Counted from the stretch's first letter, positions 18,959-27,281 are shown. The stretch is 64,000 bases of DNA from Streptomyces chattanoogensis (GCF_001294335.1 NZ_LGKG01000148.1:62001-126000); one strand, 5' to 3'. Program-made: numbers and translations. Notes: generated by a model not told the origin, from the letters alone.

Positions 18959-19711
18959 CTACCGCACCTCGACGAACCACTCCCGCCCGAGCAGCAGGCC
19001 GAAGACGGGGGCCGGAAGGCGCAGCAGCGCCCGCATGACGGGCGCGAGCCGGCCGGTCCCCGCCACCGGCGACCGGTGCGCGGCGAGCGCCGCCTGCTTC
19101 TGGCGGGCGAACCGCCGGACGTCGACGGTGTGCGTGATGGCCGCCCGCGGACTGAAGGCCGTACGGAGCACCTCATCGTCGTGCCGCATCGGGATCCGCA
19201 ACAGACGCACCAGCCGCACCAGCCGGGTGACCACGTCCCGCGGCACCGTGGCCTCCAGCAGACGCGGGACCCCGGCGAGTTCGGCGGCCCGCCGACCGAC
19301 CTGATGCACCTTCACATGATCCCGGTGGCCGTACCCGCCGTTGGGGTCATAGCTCAGCAGCAGGTCCGCGTCCTCCTCGCGCAGCACGGCCGCCAGCCGC
19401 TCCGCGGCCTCCTCGGTCCCGGCCCGTACGAACCGCGCCCGGTCCGGCGGGTCCGGATAGAGCACCGGGCCGTGCCCGCTGTCGGCGTAGCCCAGGTGCA
19501 CCACCCGCGCCACGCCCAGCACCGCCGCACTCGCCCGCAGCTCCGCCATCCGCGGCGCCTCGTCCGCACCCTCCGGGACCGCGCCCATCAGCCCGTCGGC
19601 GGCGACCACGACCACCACCCGATGGCCTTCGGCGGCGGCACGGGCCAGGGTGCCGCCGGTCAGAAGCACTTCGTCATCGGGATGGGCGTGAAACGCCAGA
19701 AGGGTCGCCAT
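18959..19711 (-). CDS. PIG-L/LmbE-family deacetylase
   Basis: 250 residues. The zinc motif AHPDDE lies near the N-terminus (FHAHPDDEVLLTGG) and the third ligand in GGYGHRDHVKVH. The family removes acetyl groups from N-acetylglucosamine-type substrates, including mycothiol precursors and conjugates and antibiotic intermediates. This protein is shorter than MshB and its substrate is not obvious. The ATG at 19711 is preceded by GAAGGATGG. It is convergent with the ABC-F gene (22-bp gap). Confidence 0.88.
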   Translation of the reverse strand: MATLLAFHAHPDDEVLLTGGTLARAAAEGHRVVVVVAADGLMGAVPEGADEAPRMAELRASAAVLGVARVVHLGYADSGHGPVLYPDPPDRARFVRAGTEEAAERLAAVLREEDADLLLSYDPNGGYGHRDHVKVHQVGRRAAELAGVPRLLEATVPRDVVTRLVRLVRLLRIPMRHDDEVLRTAFSPRAAITHTVDVRRFARQKQAALAAHRSPVAGTGRLAPVMRALLRLPAPVFGLLLGREWFVEVR

Positions 19712-19789
19712 GCACCCATCCTTCACCACCTGCCGACCGTACGGGCAACCCCCCTGACCCCTCAGGGCCCTTGAGTCACCGCAGGCGGC

Positions 19790-20494
19790 TCAGAAGTGCT
19801 CCAGCAGCTCCCCGAACGCCGCCAGCCGCAGCACCTTCTCATCGGCCGGATCCAGCTCGCTGTGCTCCAGCACCCAGGTGTTGTCGTTCGGGATGAAGAC
19901 GGCGTTCAGCCCGGCCGACCGCGCGGGCAGGATGTCCGACTTGGGGGAGTTGCCGATCATCCACGTCGCGTCCGGCACCAGCGCATACGCCCGCACCAGC
20001 TCCTCATACGTGGCCACATCCTTCTCCGGCACGATGTGCACACCCTTGAAGTGATGCGTCAGCCCGGACGCCGCCACCTTCCGCTCCTGCTCCTCCTCGT
20101 CCCCCTTGGTCAGCAGCAGCAGTTCATGCCGCCGCCCCAGCTCCGCCAAGGTCTCGGCCACCCCGGTGATCAGCTCCACCTGGTGCCCGTCGAAGGCCGC
20201 GGCCCACCCGGAAATCCGCGCCGACTCCTCGGCCGTGGCCGCCCGCCCCCGCAGCCCCACCAGGCACTCCTCGAGGCTCCGCAGAAACACCTTGCTCCCG
20301 TACCCGTGCGTCCGCGCATTCGCCGCCTCGATCGCGTCGAGCCGGGCCCGTACACCGTCCTGGCCGGGCCCGGTCCGTACCCCGTCCCGGCCGGGCTCGG
20401 GCCGCACCGTCCACTCCAGGAACTCGTCGATGACCCGCTCGAAGATCACGTTGTTTTCCCACAACGTGTCATCCGCATCAAAGATCAGCACCAC
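19790..20494 (-). CDS. HAD-superfamily hydrolase
   Basis: 234 residues. Motif I is FDADDTLWENN at the very N-terminus, motif II LLLLTKGD, the lysine of motif III is in VPEKD, and motif IV is MIGNSPKSDILPARSAG. These make it a haloacid-dehalogenase-fold phosphatase. GTG 20494 is chosen because GGAAGGGGAG precedes it and the family begins almost at the motif I strand. Upstream frame extension to 20662 lacks a site. The substrate is unknown. A short insert (RPEPGRDGVRTGPGQDGVRA) in the cap region contains an imperfect duplication. Confidence 0.88.
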   Translation of the reverse strand: MVLIFDADDTLWENNVIFERVIDEFLEWTVRPEPGRDGVRTGPGQDGVRARLDAIEAANARTHGYGSKVFLRSLEECLVGLRGRAATAEESARISGWAAAFDGHQVELITGVAETLAELGRRHELLLLTKGDEEEQERKVAASGLTHHFKGVHIVPEKDVATYEELVRAYALVPDATWMIGNSPKSDILPARSAGLNAVFIPNDNTWVLEHSELDPADEKVLRLAAFGELLEHF

Positions 20495-20564
20495 CCGTGG
20501 CTCCCCTTCCGCTCCGGCAACCCGGGCAGCGTAGGCACCCCGGCCCCCGCCGCGCACCGGAAAT

Positions 20565-21533
20565 TCAGCGCGCAGCGGCCTCCCAGACCGACAGCCGCAG
20601 CCCGCTCTCGAACCGCCGCACCCGCCCGTCCACCGGATCCCTGAACTCCAGCCGCTTCGCAAGCAGCTGCAGCGGCGCGCTGAAATCCGCCGGATCCGGT
20701 TCCGGCTCGGGTTCCGGCTCGGGTTCCGGAACCGGCCGCACCGGATACAGCGGATCGTTCACGATCGGCACCCCTAGGCGATCCATGTGCACCCGCAGCT
20801 GATGCGTACGCCCGGTGGCCGGCAGCAGCCGGTACCGCCCCAGCCCGCCCCGCCGCTCCACCAGCTCGATCCGGCTCTCCGCATTGGCCTCGCCGGCCAC
20901 CTCCCGGGCGGCCAGCACCCCCCGCTCCTTCACGATCCGGCTGCGCACCGTCACCGGCAGCGCCACGCTCTCGTCGAACGGCGCCACCGCCTCGTACTCC
21001 TTGCGCACCCGCCGCTCGGCGAACAGCCCCTGGTACGCACCCCGGTCCTCGGGCCGCACGACGAACAGCGCCAGCCCCGCCGTCAGCCGGTCCAGCCGGT
21101 GCGCGGGCTGCAGCGCGGGCAGCCCGAGATCGCGCCGCAGCCGGGCCAGCGCGGTCTCGGTGACATGCCGCCCGCGAGGCGTCGTGGCGAGGAAATGCGG
21201 CTTGTCCGCCACCACGATCCGCTCGTCCCGGTACACGATCCCCACCGCGAACGGCACCGCCACCTCCGGCACAAAATCCCGGTGAAACCACACATACCGA
21301 CCGGCCGTATACGGCTCGCCCCCGCTCAGCACCCCCTCCACCCCGACAAACCGCCCCGCCCGCAGCATCGCCTCCACCCGCCCGGCCCCCACCGCCTCCC
21401 GGAACCGGCCGACAAGATGATCACCGACCGTCCCCCACACCCCCTCCGGATCGGCCGGCAGCCGCACCCGCACGGGATCGATGCCGTCACGCTGGGGGAG
21501 CGGGGCGGGCGGAATGGGGGATCGGCGTCTCAC
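20565..21533 (-). CDS. RluA-family pseudouridine synthase
   Basis: 322 residues. An S4-like N-terminal segment (AMLRAGRFVGVEGVLSGGEPY) is followed by the catalytic domain. The active-site aspartate lies in HRLDRLTAGLALF, with the downstream landmarks GVYRDERI-type VYRDERIVVADKPHF and GRTHQLRVHMDRLGVPIVNDPLYP. It isomerises uridine in rRNA or tRNA; the target position cannot be assigned. The start is GTG 21533 with GAGG 11 nt upstream. A (PE)n run, encoded by a 12-bp repeat near 20697-20740, interrupts the C-terminal part. Confidence 0.88.
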   Translation of the reverse strand: MRRRSPIPPAPLPQRDGIDPVRVRLPADPEGVWGTVGDHLVGRFREAVGAGRVEAMLRAGRFVGVEGVLSGGEPYTAGRYVWFHRDFVPEVAVPFAVGIVYRDERIVVADKPHFLATTPRGRHVTETALARLRRDLGLPALQPAHRLDRLTAGLALFVVRPEDRGAYQGLFAERRVRKEYEAVAPFDESVALPVTVRSRIVKERGVLAAREVAGEANAESRIELVERRGGLGRYRLLPATGRTHQLRVHMDRLGVPIVNDPLYPVRPVPEPEPEPEPEPDPADFSAPLQLLAKRLEFRDPVDGRVRRFESGLRLSVWEAAAR

Positions 21534-21547
21534 GGGGAAAGGGAACC

Positions 21548-22036
21548 TCAGCCCGGCGGCGTTCTCAAATCGCGCCCGGGACAGGGGGCCCGCCCACCAC
21601 GGCGCTCCGCTGCCTCCGGCTTGTTCCTGACCGACTCCCGCTTGCGCTCCTCCAGGCCGTTGTCGCCGTCGAAGACCATGCGCACCCAGCCGGGAGAAGA
21701 GTGCACCGCACGGCAGACTCCCTCCCTCGCCTCCGGCATCGCCAAAACCGATCCCCTCCGCCCCGAGGCTGACACCCTCCCGCTGCGCTCACCCGACCAG
21801 GAAATTCCAGCCGGTCTCACCTTCATCAGCACGGCGGCGTCCGCGAAGAACGCATCCGCCAGTACGCCGACGAGCTTGCTCCCCGCCCGGCTCCTGATGC
21901 CGTTCGCCTTCACCCCGTACCGCCCGAGGACCTCGCACAACGCCGTGTCGTCGACCTGATCGACCGCGCGGCCGGATGACCCCGGCGAAGTCGCGGCTGA
22001 TCCGCCGGACCTCATGACAGTGCCGCGGACCGACAA
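21548..22036 (-). pseudogene. Degenerate coding-like stretch next to tRNA-Leu
   Basis: Between the pseudouridine synthase start and tRNA-Leu (21534-22309) no intact gene is convincing. The best frame (162 codons from 22036) has protein-like blocks (VDQVDDTALCEVLGRYGVKANGIRSRAGSK in two parts, and SSPGWVRMVFDGDNGLEERKRE) but no ribosome site. Another frame (RRISRDFAGVIRPRG) seems to continue it upstream, as if a frameshift had occurred. GC is lower than in neighbours. It could be a decayed insert at the tRNA 3' end. I do not recognise a family. Confidence 0.3.
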
Positions 22037-22270
22037 AGTCCGGGCTGTGTGTCGCGTACATGGAGGCCGCCAGGCGGTGTTCCAGGAGCCTGGTTCGGAC
22101 GGGGCTGCTGCGCCCTCGCTGGCGAACCGTCAAATCGGTGAGAGATGTGAGGAGCGGCAGGCGGTTTTGGCCCCCGCCCGCGATGGCCGGTCGCCGGACC
22201 CGCTGCTGCGCGTCCGCCTGCCACCGGACTCCGAGGGCCCGACAATGCGACATGGACCCCGACAACGCGA

Positions 22271-22302
22271 AATGCCGACCGGGATCGCTCCCGGCCGGCA
22301 TT
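22271..22302 (-). terminator. Terminator of tRNA-Leu
   Basis: A 14-bp stem with one mismatch (AATGCCGACCGGGA with TCCCGGCCGGCATT, loop TCGC) begins 8 bp past the tRNA 3' end on the minus strand. Confidence 0.7.
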
Positions 22303-22309
22303 CCGCTGG

Positions 22310-22397
22310 TGGTGTCCGAGGGGGGACTTGAACCCCCACGCCCGATAAAGGGCACTAGCACCTCAAGCTAGCGCGTCTGCCATTCCGCCACCCGGAC
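22310..22397 (-). tRNA. tRNA-Leu (anticodon GAG)
   Basis: Read on the minus strand: acceptor GTCCGGG pairs with CTCGGAC, followed by discriminator A and an encoded CCA (22312-22310). The anticodon stem CTAGC/GCTAG encloses TTGAGGT, so the anticodon is GAG (codons CUC/CUU). A long variable arm (GTGCCCTTTATCGGGCGT region), typical of class II tRNA-Leu, precedes the T arm GGGGGTTCAAGTCCCCC. Confidence 0.97.
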
Positions 22398-22627
22398 TAG
22401 GTGTCTGCCGTTGCGGCCTGGGCCGTTCCGACGTGGAAAACAATAGCAAACCTTCGGGGGTGGTCGATCACCCGTACATGGCGCCGGGCGCGGGCCTGTG
22501 ACCAGCGCATGTCGGGAGTATTGCGGCCTTGGGTGTGGGAGGCCGGAGAGGGAGGATGGCGATGGACCCCGCCGCGGCCGTGCTCCTCGGGGGAGCGCGA
22601 CCAGGCCGTGAACCAAGAGGAGGCACT

Positions 22628-22708
22628 GTGAGTGAGCTTCGCGAGCGAACCATGGAGAGGTGCGAGCCCTGCGCAAGCGGGGCCGAGCGAAGCGGGGTGC
22701 CGGCATGA
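22628..22708 (+). CDS. Small ORF (26 aa) coupled to the M20 peptidase gene
   Basis: GAGGAGG sits 5 nt before GTG 22628, a near-ideal ribosome site. The frame encodes MSELRERTMERCEPCASGAE... and stops at 22708, overlapping the peptidase ATG (ATGA). The frame is open back to an ATG at 22556. It contains GAGCGAAGC-type low-complexity sequence of a kind common at Streptomyces gene starts. It may be a coupling leader rather than a functional peptide. Confidence 0.35.
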   Translation: MSELRERTMERCEPCASGAERSGVPA

Positions 22709-24036
22709 GCGAGTCGAAGCCGCAGCCGGCCCGTACGGTCACCGGCGAGGACGAGGTCGTCGACCTGTGCCGGGATCTGATCAGGATCGACACCAGCAAT
22801 TACGGCGACCACTCGGGCCCGGGTGAGCGCGCCGCCGCCGAGTACGTCGCGGAGAAGCTCGCCGAGGTCGGCCTGGAGCCGCAGATCTTCGAGTCCCACA
22901 AGGGCCGCGCCTCGACCGTCGCCCGCATCGAGGGCGAGGACCGCTCGAGGCCCGCGCTGCTCATCCACGGGCATACGGATGTGGTGCCGGCCAATGCCGA
23001 CGACTGGACCCATCACCCGTTCTCGGGGGAGATCGCGGACGGGTGCGTCTGGGGCCGTGGCGCGGTCGACATGAAGGACATGGACGCGATGACGCTGGCC
23101 GTCGTCCGTGACCGGCTGCGCACGGGGCGTAAACCGCCGCGGGACATCGTGCTGGCGTTCCTCGCGGACGAGGAGGCGGGCGGCACGTACGGCGCGCGGT
23201 TCCTCGTCGACAAACACCCGGAGCTGTTCGAGGGGGTCACGGAGGCGATCAGCGAGGTCGGCGGCTTCTCCTTCACCGTCAACGAGCAGGTACGGCTGTA
23301 TCTGATCGAGACGGCCCAGAAGGGCATGCACTGGATGAAGCTGACCGTGGACGGCAACGCCGGGCACGGTTCGATGATCCACAAGGACAACGCCATCACC
23401 GAACTCTCCGAAGCCGTCGGGCGGTTGGGGCGGTACGAGTTCCCGGTGCGGGTGACCAAGACACTGCGGTCGTTCCTGGACCAGCTCGGGGACGCGCTGG
23501 GCACCGAGCTCGACCCGGAGAACATGGACGCCACACTGGCCAAGCTCGGCGGCATCGCGAAGCTGATCGGCGCTTCGCTGCGGAACACCGCCAATCCGAC
23601 GCAGCTGGGTGCCGGGTACAAGGTCAACGTGATTCCCGGGCAGGCCACCGCGCATGTCGACGGACGCTTCCTGCCCGGCTACGAGGAGGAGTTCCTGGCC
23701 GACCTGGACCGGATCCTGGGTCCGCGGGTCAGGCGCGAGGACGTCCACGCGGACAAGGCCCTGGAGACGACCTTCGACGGGGCGCTGGTCGAGGCGATGC
23801 AGTCGGCACTCCAGGCAGAGGACCCGATCGCGCGGGCCGTGCCGTACATGCTGTCCGCTGGTACGGACGCCAAGTCCTTCGACGACCTCGGGATCCGGGG
23901 ATTCGGATTTGCGCCGCTGAAGCTGCCGCCGGAGCTGGATTTCGCGGGGATGTTCCACGGTGTGGACGAGCGGGTGCCGGTGGACGGGCTGAAGTTCGGG
24001 GTGCGGGTGCTCGACCGCTTCATCGACCAGAGCTGA
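22705..24036 (+). CDS. M20-family metallopeptidase/amidohydrolase
   Basis: 443 residues. The metal ligands of M20 enzymes are visible: H in LLIHGHTDVVP, the bridging D in GAVDMKDMDA, the catalytic E pair in LAFLADEEAGG, and a late H in AGMFHGVDERVP. The dimerisation/lid domain (about 190-330) contains NAGHGSMIHKDNA. It is probably a cytoplasmic dipeptidase or N-acyl-amino-acid deacylase of the ArgE/DapE/CPG2 group; the substrate is undetermined. ATG 22705 overlaps the small upstream ORF, so its translation may be coupled to the strong GAGGAGG site there. Confidence 0.92.
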   Translation: MSESKPQPARTVTGEDEVVDLCRDLIRIDTSNYGDHSGPGERAAAEYVAEKLAEVGLEPQIFESHKGRASTVARIEGEDRSRPALLIHGHTDVVPANADDWTHHPFSGEIADGCVWGRGAVDMKDMDAMTLAVVRDRLRTGRKPPRDIVLAFLADEEAGGTYGARFLVDKHPELFEGVTEAISEVGGFSFTVNEQVRLYLIETAQKGMHWMKLTVDGNAGHGSMIHKDNAITELSEAVGRLGRYEFPVRVTKTLRSFLDQLGDALGTELDPENMDATLAKLGGIAKLIGASLRNTANPTQLGAGYKVNVIPGQATAHVDGRFLPGYEEEFLADLDRILGPRVRREDVHADKALETTFDGALVEAMQSALQAEDPIARAVPYMLSAGTDAKSFDDLGIRGFGFAPLKLPPELDFAGMFHGVDERVPVDGLKFGVRVLDRFIDQS

Positions 24037-24132
24037 GAGGAGATATCGGGCGGCCCATTGATGCTGGATTCGGTGCGGATTTCCTGTCGTTCGTACCGGA
24101 TTAGCTGAAAAGAGTGAATGCTGTGATGTGTT

Positions 24133-24161
24133 CGTAGCTTCAACGGCATGGGCCTCGTTGC
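24133..24161 (+). promoter_or_regulatory. Candidate BldN-type promoter of chpH
   Basis: CGTAGC (24133-24138), 17 bp and CGTTGC (24156-24161) match the BldN sigma-factor consensus (CGTAAC, N16-17, CGTTGA, recalled from the literature) at five of six bases in each element. They sit 49 bp upstream of the chpH ATG. Chaplin genes are the known BldN targets. Confidence 0.6.
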
Positions 24162-24209
24162 AGTGTGTGCGGTCCGCGGCTGGGACCGCATTGCCTACAA
24201 GGAGGAACA

Positions 24210-24443
24210 ATGATCAAGAAGGCCGTCGCAGCTGCGGCAATCACCGGTGGTTTCGTGCTTGCCGGTGCGGGACTGGCCGCCGCCGACTCGGGTGCTCAGG
24301 GCGCATCCGTGCACTCCCCCGGTGTCCTGTCCGGCAACACGGTCCAGGCGCCGGTCCACATCCCGGTGAACGTCTGCGGGAACACGCTCTCCGTGGTCGG
24401 ACTGCTGAACCCGACCTTCGGCAACACCTGCATCAACAAGTGA
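24210..24443 (+). CDS. chpH: Short chaplin
   Basis: 77 residues: a cleavable signal peptide (MIKKAVAAAAITGGFVLAGAGLAAA, cleavage near 25) and one chaplin domain with the two conserved cysteines (NVCGNTLSVVGLLNPTFGNTC). Short chaplins are secreted and self-assemble into amyloid fibrils that make aerial hyphae hydrophobic. GGAGGA precedes the ATG. Pairing with a long chaplin immediately downstream is the chpH-chpC arrangement of S. coelicolor, so the symbol is assigned by structure and context. Confidence 0.93.
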   Translation: MIKKAVAAAAITGGFVLAGAGLAAADSGAQGASVHSPGVLSGNTVQAPVHIPVNVCGNTLSVVGLLNPTFGNTCINK

Positions 24444-24536
24444 CGTTCTGACGCTCTTCGGCGTTCCGCCGTTCCTCGACGTTCTGACGTTCATTCGACG
24501 TTGCGCAAGAGCCCGCAGTAAGGGCCCGATCCAGTT

Positions 24537-24571
24537 CGGCTCCGGAATGCATGCAGTGCATTCCGGAGCCG
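24537..24571 (+). terminator. Perfect 15-bp hairpin between chpH and chpC
   Basis: CGGCTCCGGAATGCA, loop TGCAG and TGCATTCCGGAGCCG. It should terminate or protect the chpH transcript and separate the level of chpH from chpC. Confidence 0.85.
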
Positions 24572-24656
24572 CTGGGTATTTCTGCGCGGGCGGACCCGTC
24601 TCGTACGGGAGCCGGCCGCGCGCATTCCGGCAAAGCACAAGGCAGGGAAACAACCT

Positions 24657-25544
24657 ATGAGACAGGTCGCAAGGAAAGGCCTGATCACGATGGCGGCCGC
24701 GGGTGGCGTACTCGCCGCCGTCAGCGGATACGCACACGCGGATTCTGGAGCCAAGGGAGCCGCGGCGCATTCGCCCGGCGTCGCCTCCGGCAACACCGTC
24801 CAGGCGCCGGTCGATGTACCGGTGAATGTGTGCGGGAACACCATCAATGTCGTCGGACTGCTCAATCCCGCGTCCGGCAACGACTGCACCAACGGGGGCG
24901 GCAAGCACGGGGGGAGCAAGCCCGGTGGCAGCCAGCCTGGTGGCGGCCACCATGGCGGGGGTCACCACCACGGCGGCTCCGGCGGGCACGGTGGCGCCGC
25001 CGCCACGGGCGGGACCGCGGACTCGCCCGGCATCGGCTCCGGCAACACCGTCCAGGTGCCGGTCCACGCTCCCGTGAACGTCTGCGGGAACACCGTCGAC
25101 GTCGTCGGGCTGGTGAACCCCGCCACCGGCAACGACTGCGGCAACCAAGCGCGCCCGCAGTCGCCGTCGGGGCCGCACCAGCCGGGTCATCCGCACCAGC
25201 CGGGTCACCCGCATCAGCCGGGCCACCCGCACCAGCCGGGTCACCCCAGCCACCCGAAGCCCGAGCAGCCGCACGCCCCGGGCCATCCGCACGGCCCGGG
25301 GGGCTCGGAGGCGACGCCCCCGAAGCACCCCCACGGCCCGGACTCCACCGGTACCTCGGAGGGCCCGGGGATGCGGCCGCAGACCGAGACGCACGGGAAG
25401 TCGGCCATCGTCGCGACCCCGAACCCCGGCGGGCATCTCGCCCAGACCGGCACCGGAACGATCGGCTACGCCGTACCCGCCGGCGCCGGAATGCTCCTCG
25501 GTGGAGCGGTGCTCTACCGCCGCGCCCGCACTGCGCGCAGGTGA
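24657..25544 (+). CDS. chpC: Long, sortase-anchored chaplin
   Basis: 295 residues: a signal peptide (about 1-29), chaplin domain 1 (about 33-82, NVCGNTINVVGLLNPASGNDC), a Gly/His-rich linker, chaplin domain 2 (about 118-165, NVCGNTVDVVGLVNPATGNDC), a Pro/His-rich spacer with HQPGHP repeats, then LAQTG, a hydrophobic segment and a basic tail (YRRARTARR). LAXTG is the motif used by the Streptomyces class E sortases, so the protein is wall-anchored and displays two chaplin domains. GGCAGGGAAA lies upstream of the ATG. It follows chpH by 213 bp. Confidence 0.93.
   Translation: MRQVARKGLITMAAAGGVLAAVSGYAHADSGAKGAAAHSPGVASGNTVQAPVDVPVNVCGNTINVVGLLNPASGNDCTNGGGKHGGSKPGGSQPGGGHHGGGHHHGGSGGHGGAAATGGTADSPGIGSGNTVQVPVHAPVNVCGNTVDVVGLVNPATGNDCGNQARPQSPSGPHQPGHPHQPGHPHQPGHPHQPGHPSHPKPEQPHAPGHPHGPGGSEATPPKHPHGPDSTGTSEGPGMRPQTETHGKSAIVATPNPGGHLAQTGTGTIGYAVPAGAGMLLGGAVLYRRARTARR
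25176..25247 (+). repeat. 18-bp repeat x4 in the chpC spacer
   Basis: Four consecutive 18-bp units (CACCAGCCGGGTCATCCG type) encode H-Q-P-G-H-P. Third-base differences show that the repeats are partly aged. Confidence 0.85.
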
Positions 25545-25655
25545 TCAGCGCCAGGCAGCGCACCCCACACGCTATGTAGCCGGCCCGCACGCCATACAAC
25601 GCGGATCACACGCCACATAGCGTGAACCACACAAAACGCGCAGAGCGCACGAAAA

Positions 25656-25687
25656 GGAGCGGGCCCTGTCATGGCAGGGCCCGCTCC
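25656..25687. terminator. Strong bidirectional-type hairpin after chpC
   Basis: GGAGCGGGCCCTG, a 6-nt loop and CAGGGCCCGCTCC form a perfect 13-bp stem 112 bp past the chpC stop, between convergent genes. Confidence 0.8.
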
Positions 25688-25886
25688 ACTGCGCCCGCCC
25701 CTTTGCCACAGACACAGCCAGACACCCCCACCCGGCCCCTCTGTCCCCCTGGCCCCCCGGGCCCCTCTGTTCTTCCCCCTGCTTCCCCCGTGCTTCCCCC
25801 TGGTGTTGCGCCGCTGCTCTCAGCTGCTCTCAGGCACGTCTGGCGCTCATCCCAGGGGCGTCTGGCATCTCAGAGGCGTCTGGCGC
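25688..25886. other. Pyrimidine-rich non-coding spacer
   Basis: A C/T-rich run (about 25720-25805) is followed by three imperfect copies of GGCGTCTGGC-type sequence (25846-25890). I see no ORF or promoter that I can support. Confidence 0.5.
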
Positions 25887-26075
25887 TCACCACGTGGCGC
25901 GGAGCTGTCGGATGATCCGGCGGCGCAGCCGCACTCTGCGGCTCCCGTCGGGATTGAGGCGAAGACGGTCCAACTCCCAGTGTCCGTACTCGGCATGGTC
26001 GGTCAGCAGGCGTGTGGCGGCCGACCGGGAGACCCCCCGGGGCACATACACATCGCAGAATTCGTATTCCGGCAT
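25887..26075 (-). CDS. DUF5703 family small protein
   Basis: 62 residues: MPEYEFCDVYVPRGVSR at the start, then an ATRLLTDHAEYGHWELDRL core and a highly basic tail (RRVRLRRRIIRQLRATW). I recognise this as the actinobacterial DUF5703 family, whose function is unknown. It diverges from the gene at 26123 with a 47-bp gap, so the two promoters must overlap. Confidence 0.85.
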   Translation of the reverse strand: MPEYEFCDVYVPRGVSRSAATRLLTDHAEYGHWELDRLRLNPDGSRRVRLRRRIIRQLRATW

Positions 26076-26122
26076 CGCATCTATTGTGCGGGACCGGCCC
26101 TGGTACGGATAGCGTCTGCACT

Positions 26123-26803
26123 ATGTCTGATGCTGCGCAGCCTTCCGCTGCCGAGGTACGTGCCGCCGCCGAGGCGGTCAAAGCCGCGCTGGACCGTCAC
26201 CTCGACGCGGTCGAACGCCGCTCGGGGCCGGACGATCCGGCTGTCTACGCCGCGTTCGACGAGCTCGCCGCGGCGGCTGAGGTCTATGACGAGCTGCTCT
26301 ACGACACCCACGACGAGGTCACCCCCTTCGAGATCCCCGGGAACGAGGCGCTGCCTGCCTATGCGGGCCCCGAGGAACCGAGCGCGGTCAGCGTGCTGAT
26401 CCGGCGCGACTACACCGTCGCCACACCGCAGCGCCTGCTGCATCAGGCGCAGCGCATCGCCGATCTTGATCCGGACGCCGTCGACGAGGCGGCGGTGAAC
26501 GGCTCGGGCGAGGCCGCGGGCGTCGTGGGCACCAGCGTGCATGCGGCGCTCGGGGTGCTCTTCGGGGAATTCGAACCGGACGAGATCGCCTCCCGGCACA
26601 AGGAGTTCGGCCTGGAGGAGGGCGACTCCACGCTGTGGGTGGCCGCCGCCGACGAGCCGACCGAGCCGGGGGAGTGGCTCTCCGCGCCGTTCGACCAGGC
26701 CGATCCCCAGCGGGTGGTGTGCCGCTTCGACGTCAGCTCGGTCTTTGACGAAGAGCTGGAGGGGGACGACGAGCTGGTGGAGCCGGTTGATCGGGAGCGT
26801 TGA
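26123..26803 (+). CDS. Conserved acidic protein of unknown function
   Basis: 226 residues, very acidic, no membrane segment. The first 65 residues are helical (AAEAVKAALDRHLDAVERRSG). The centre contains VSVLIRRDYTVATPQRLLHQAQRIADLDPD and the C-terminal third FGEFEPDEIASRHKEFGLEEGDSTLWVAA. I do not recognise a family. Similar proteins occur at this position beside DUF5703 genes in Streptomyces, as far as I recall. A tandem pair of terminators follows. Confidence 0.7.
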   Translation: MSDAAQPSAAEVRAAAEAVKAALDRHLDAVERRSGPDDPAVYAAFDELAAAAEVYDELLYDTHDEVTPFEIPGNEALPAYAGPEEPSAVSVLIRRDYTVATPQRLLHQAQRIADLDPDAVDEAAVNGSGEAAGVVGTSVHAALGVLFGEFEPDEIASRHKEFGLEEGDSTLWVAAADEPTEPGEWLSAPFDQADPQRVVCRFDVSSVFDEELEGDDELVEPVDRER

Positions 26804-26815
26804 TTACCCGCTGAC

Positions 26816-26856
26816 CCCACCAGCAATCTGATTGCTGAAATCTGATTGCTGGTGGG
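26816..26856. terminator. Terminator with 13-bp stem
   Basis: CCCACCAGCAATC pairs perfectly with GATTGCTGGTGGG (26844-26856). The loop contains an extra copy of TCTGATTGCTG, so an alternative shorter hairpin is possible. Confidence 0.8.
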
Positions 26857-26927
26857 TCTTCGCCTGGGTCTCGCTGATGCGTCTCCGCCGTTGACTGCAC
26901 GTCGTGGTGGAGTGGCGGACCTCCATT

Positions 26928-26958
26928 GCCCCTGGACGGCGTCATAACGTCCAGGGGC
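26928..26958 (+). terminator. Second terminator with a following T-run
   Basis: GCCCCTGGACG, a 9-nt loop and CGTCCAGGGGC, followed by TGCCCCTTTTCC. This is a classical intrinsic terminator for the plus strand. Confidence 0.75.
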
Positions 26959-27281
26959 TGCCCCTTTTCCCGTCCGTCTCCTTTTCCCGCGCTGTTGCCC
27001 CCGGGGCTGGTCATCGCCCTGGAGGGGGTGGCTCCCCTGGGGGCGTTGCGTGATCGCCTTGGGGGTGGTTCGGCTGGGGCCGCGGCGGTGATTGGTGGGG
27101 CTCCTTGGCGGGTGGGGCTGTCGATTGGTGGTGGTGGCATCGGTGGCGAGGCGGTTTCTGTGGCTGTCGCGGGTGCCTTGGTGTCTGCCTTGCCTCCTTG
27201 CCTCCTTGCCTCCTTGTTCCGGCAACGAATGGTTGGAGTGAATAGTTCCCTCTGAGTAGTGACGTGGTTGCTTATCGTTAC
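26959..27281. other. Non-coding spacer between convergent genes
   Basis: G/T-rich on the plus strand, with an 8-bp tandem repeat (CTTGCCTC x3 at 27189-27212). A 109-codon open frame here has atypical composition and no ribosome site, so I do not call a gene. Confidence 0.5.

Noticed and set aside
26926..27255. A 109-codon plus-strand ORF in the spacer before the RecD-like gene
   Set aside because: It begins inside a terminator hairpin, has no ribosome site and a Gly/Leu-rich composition with no recognisable pattern.
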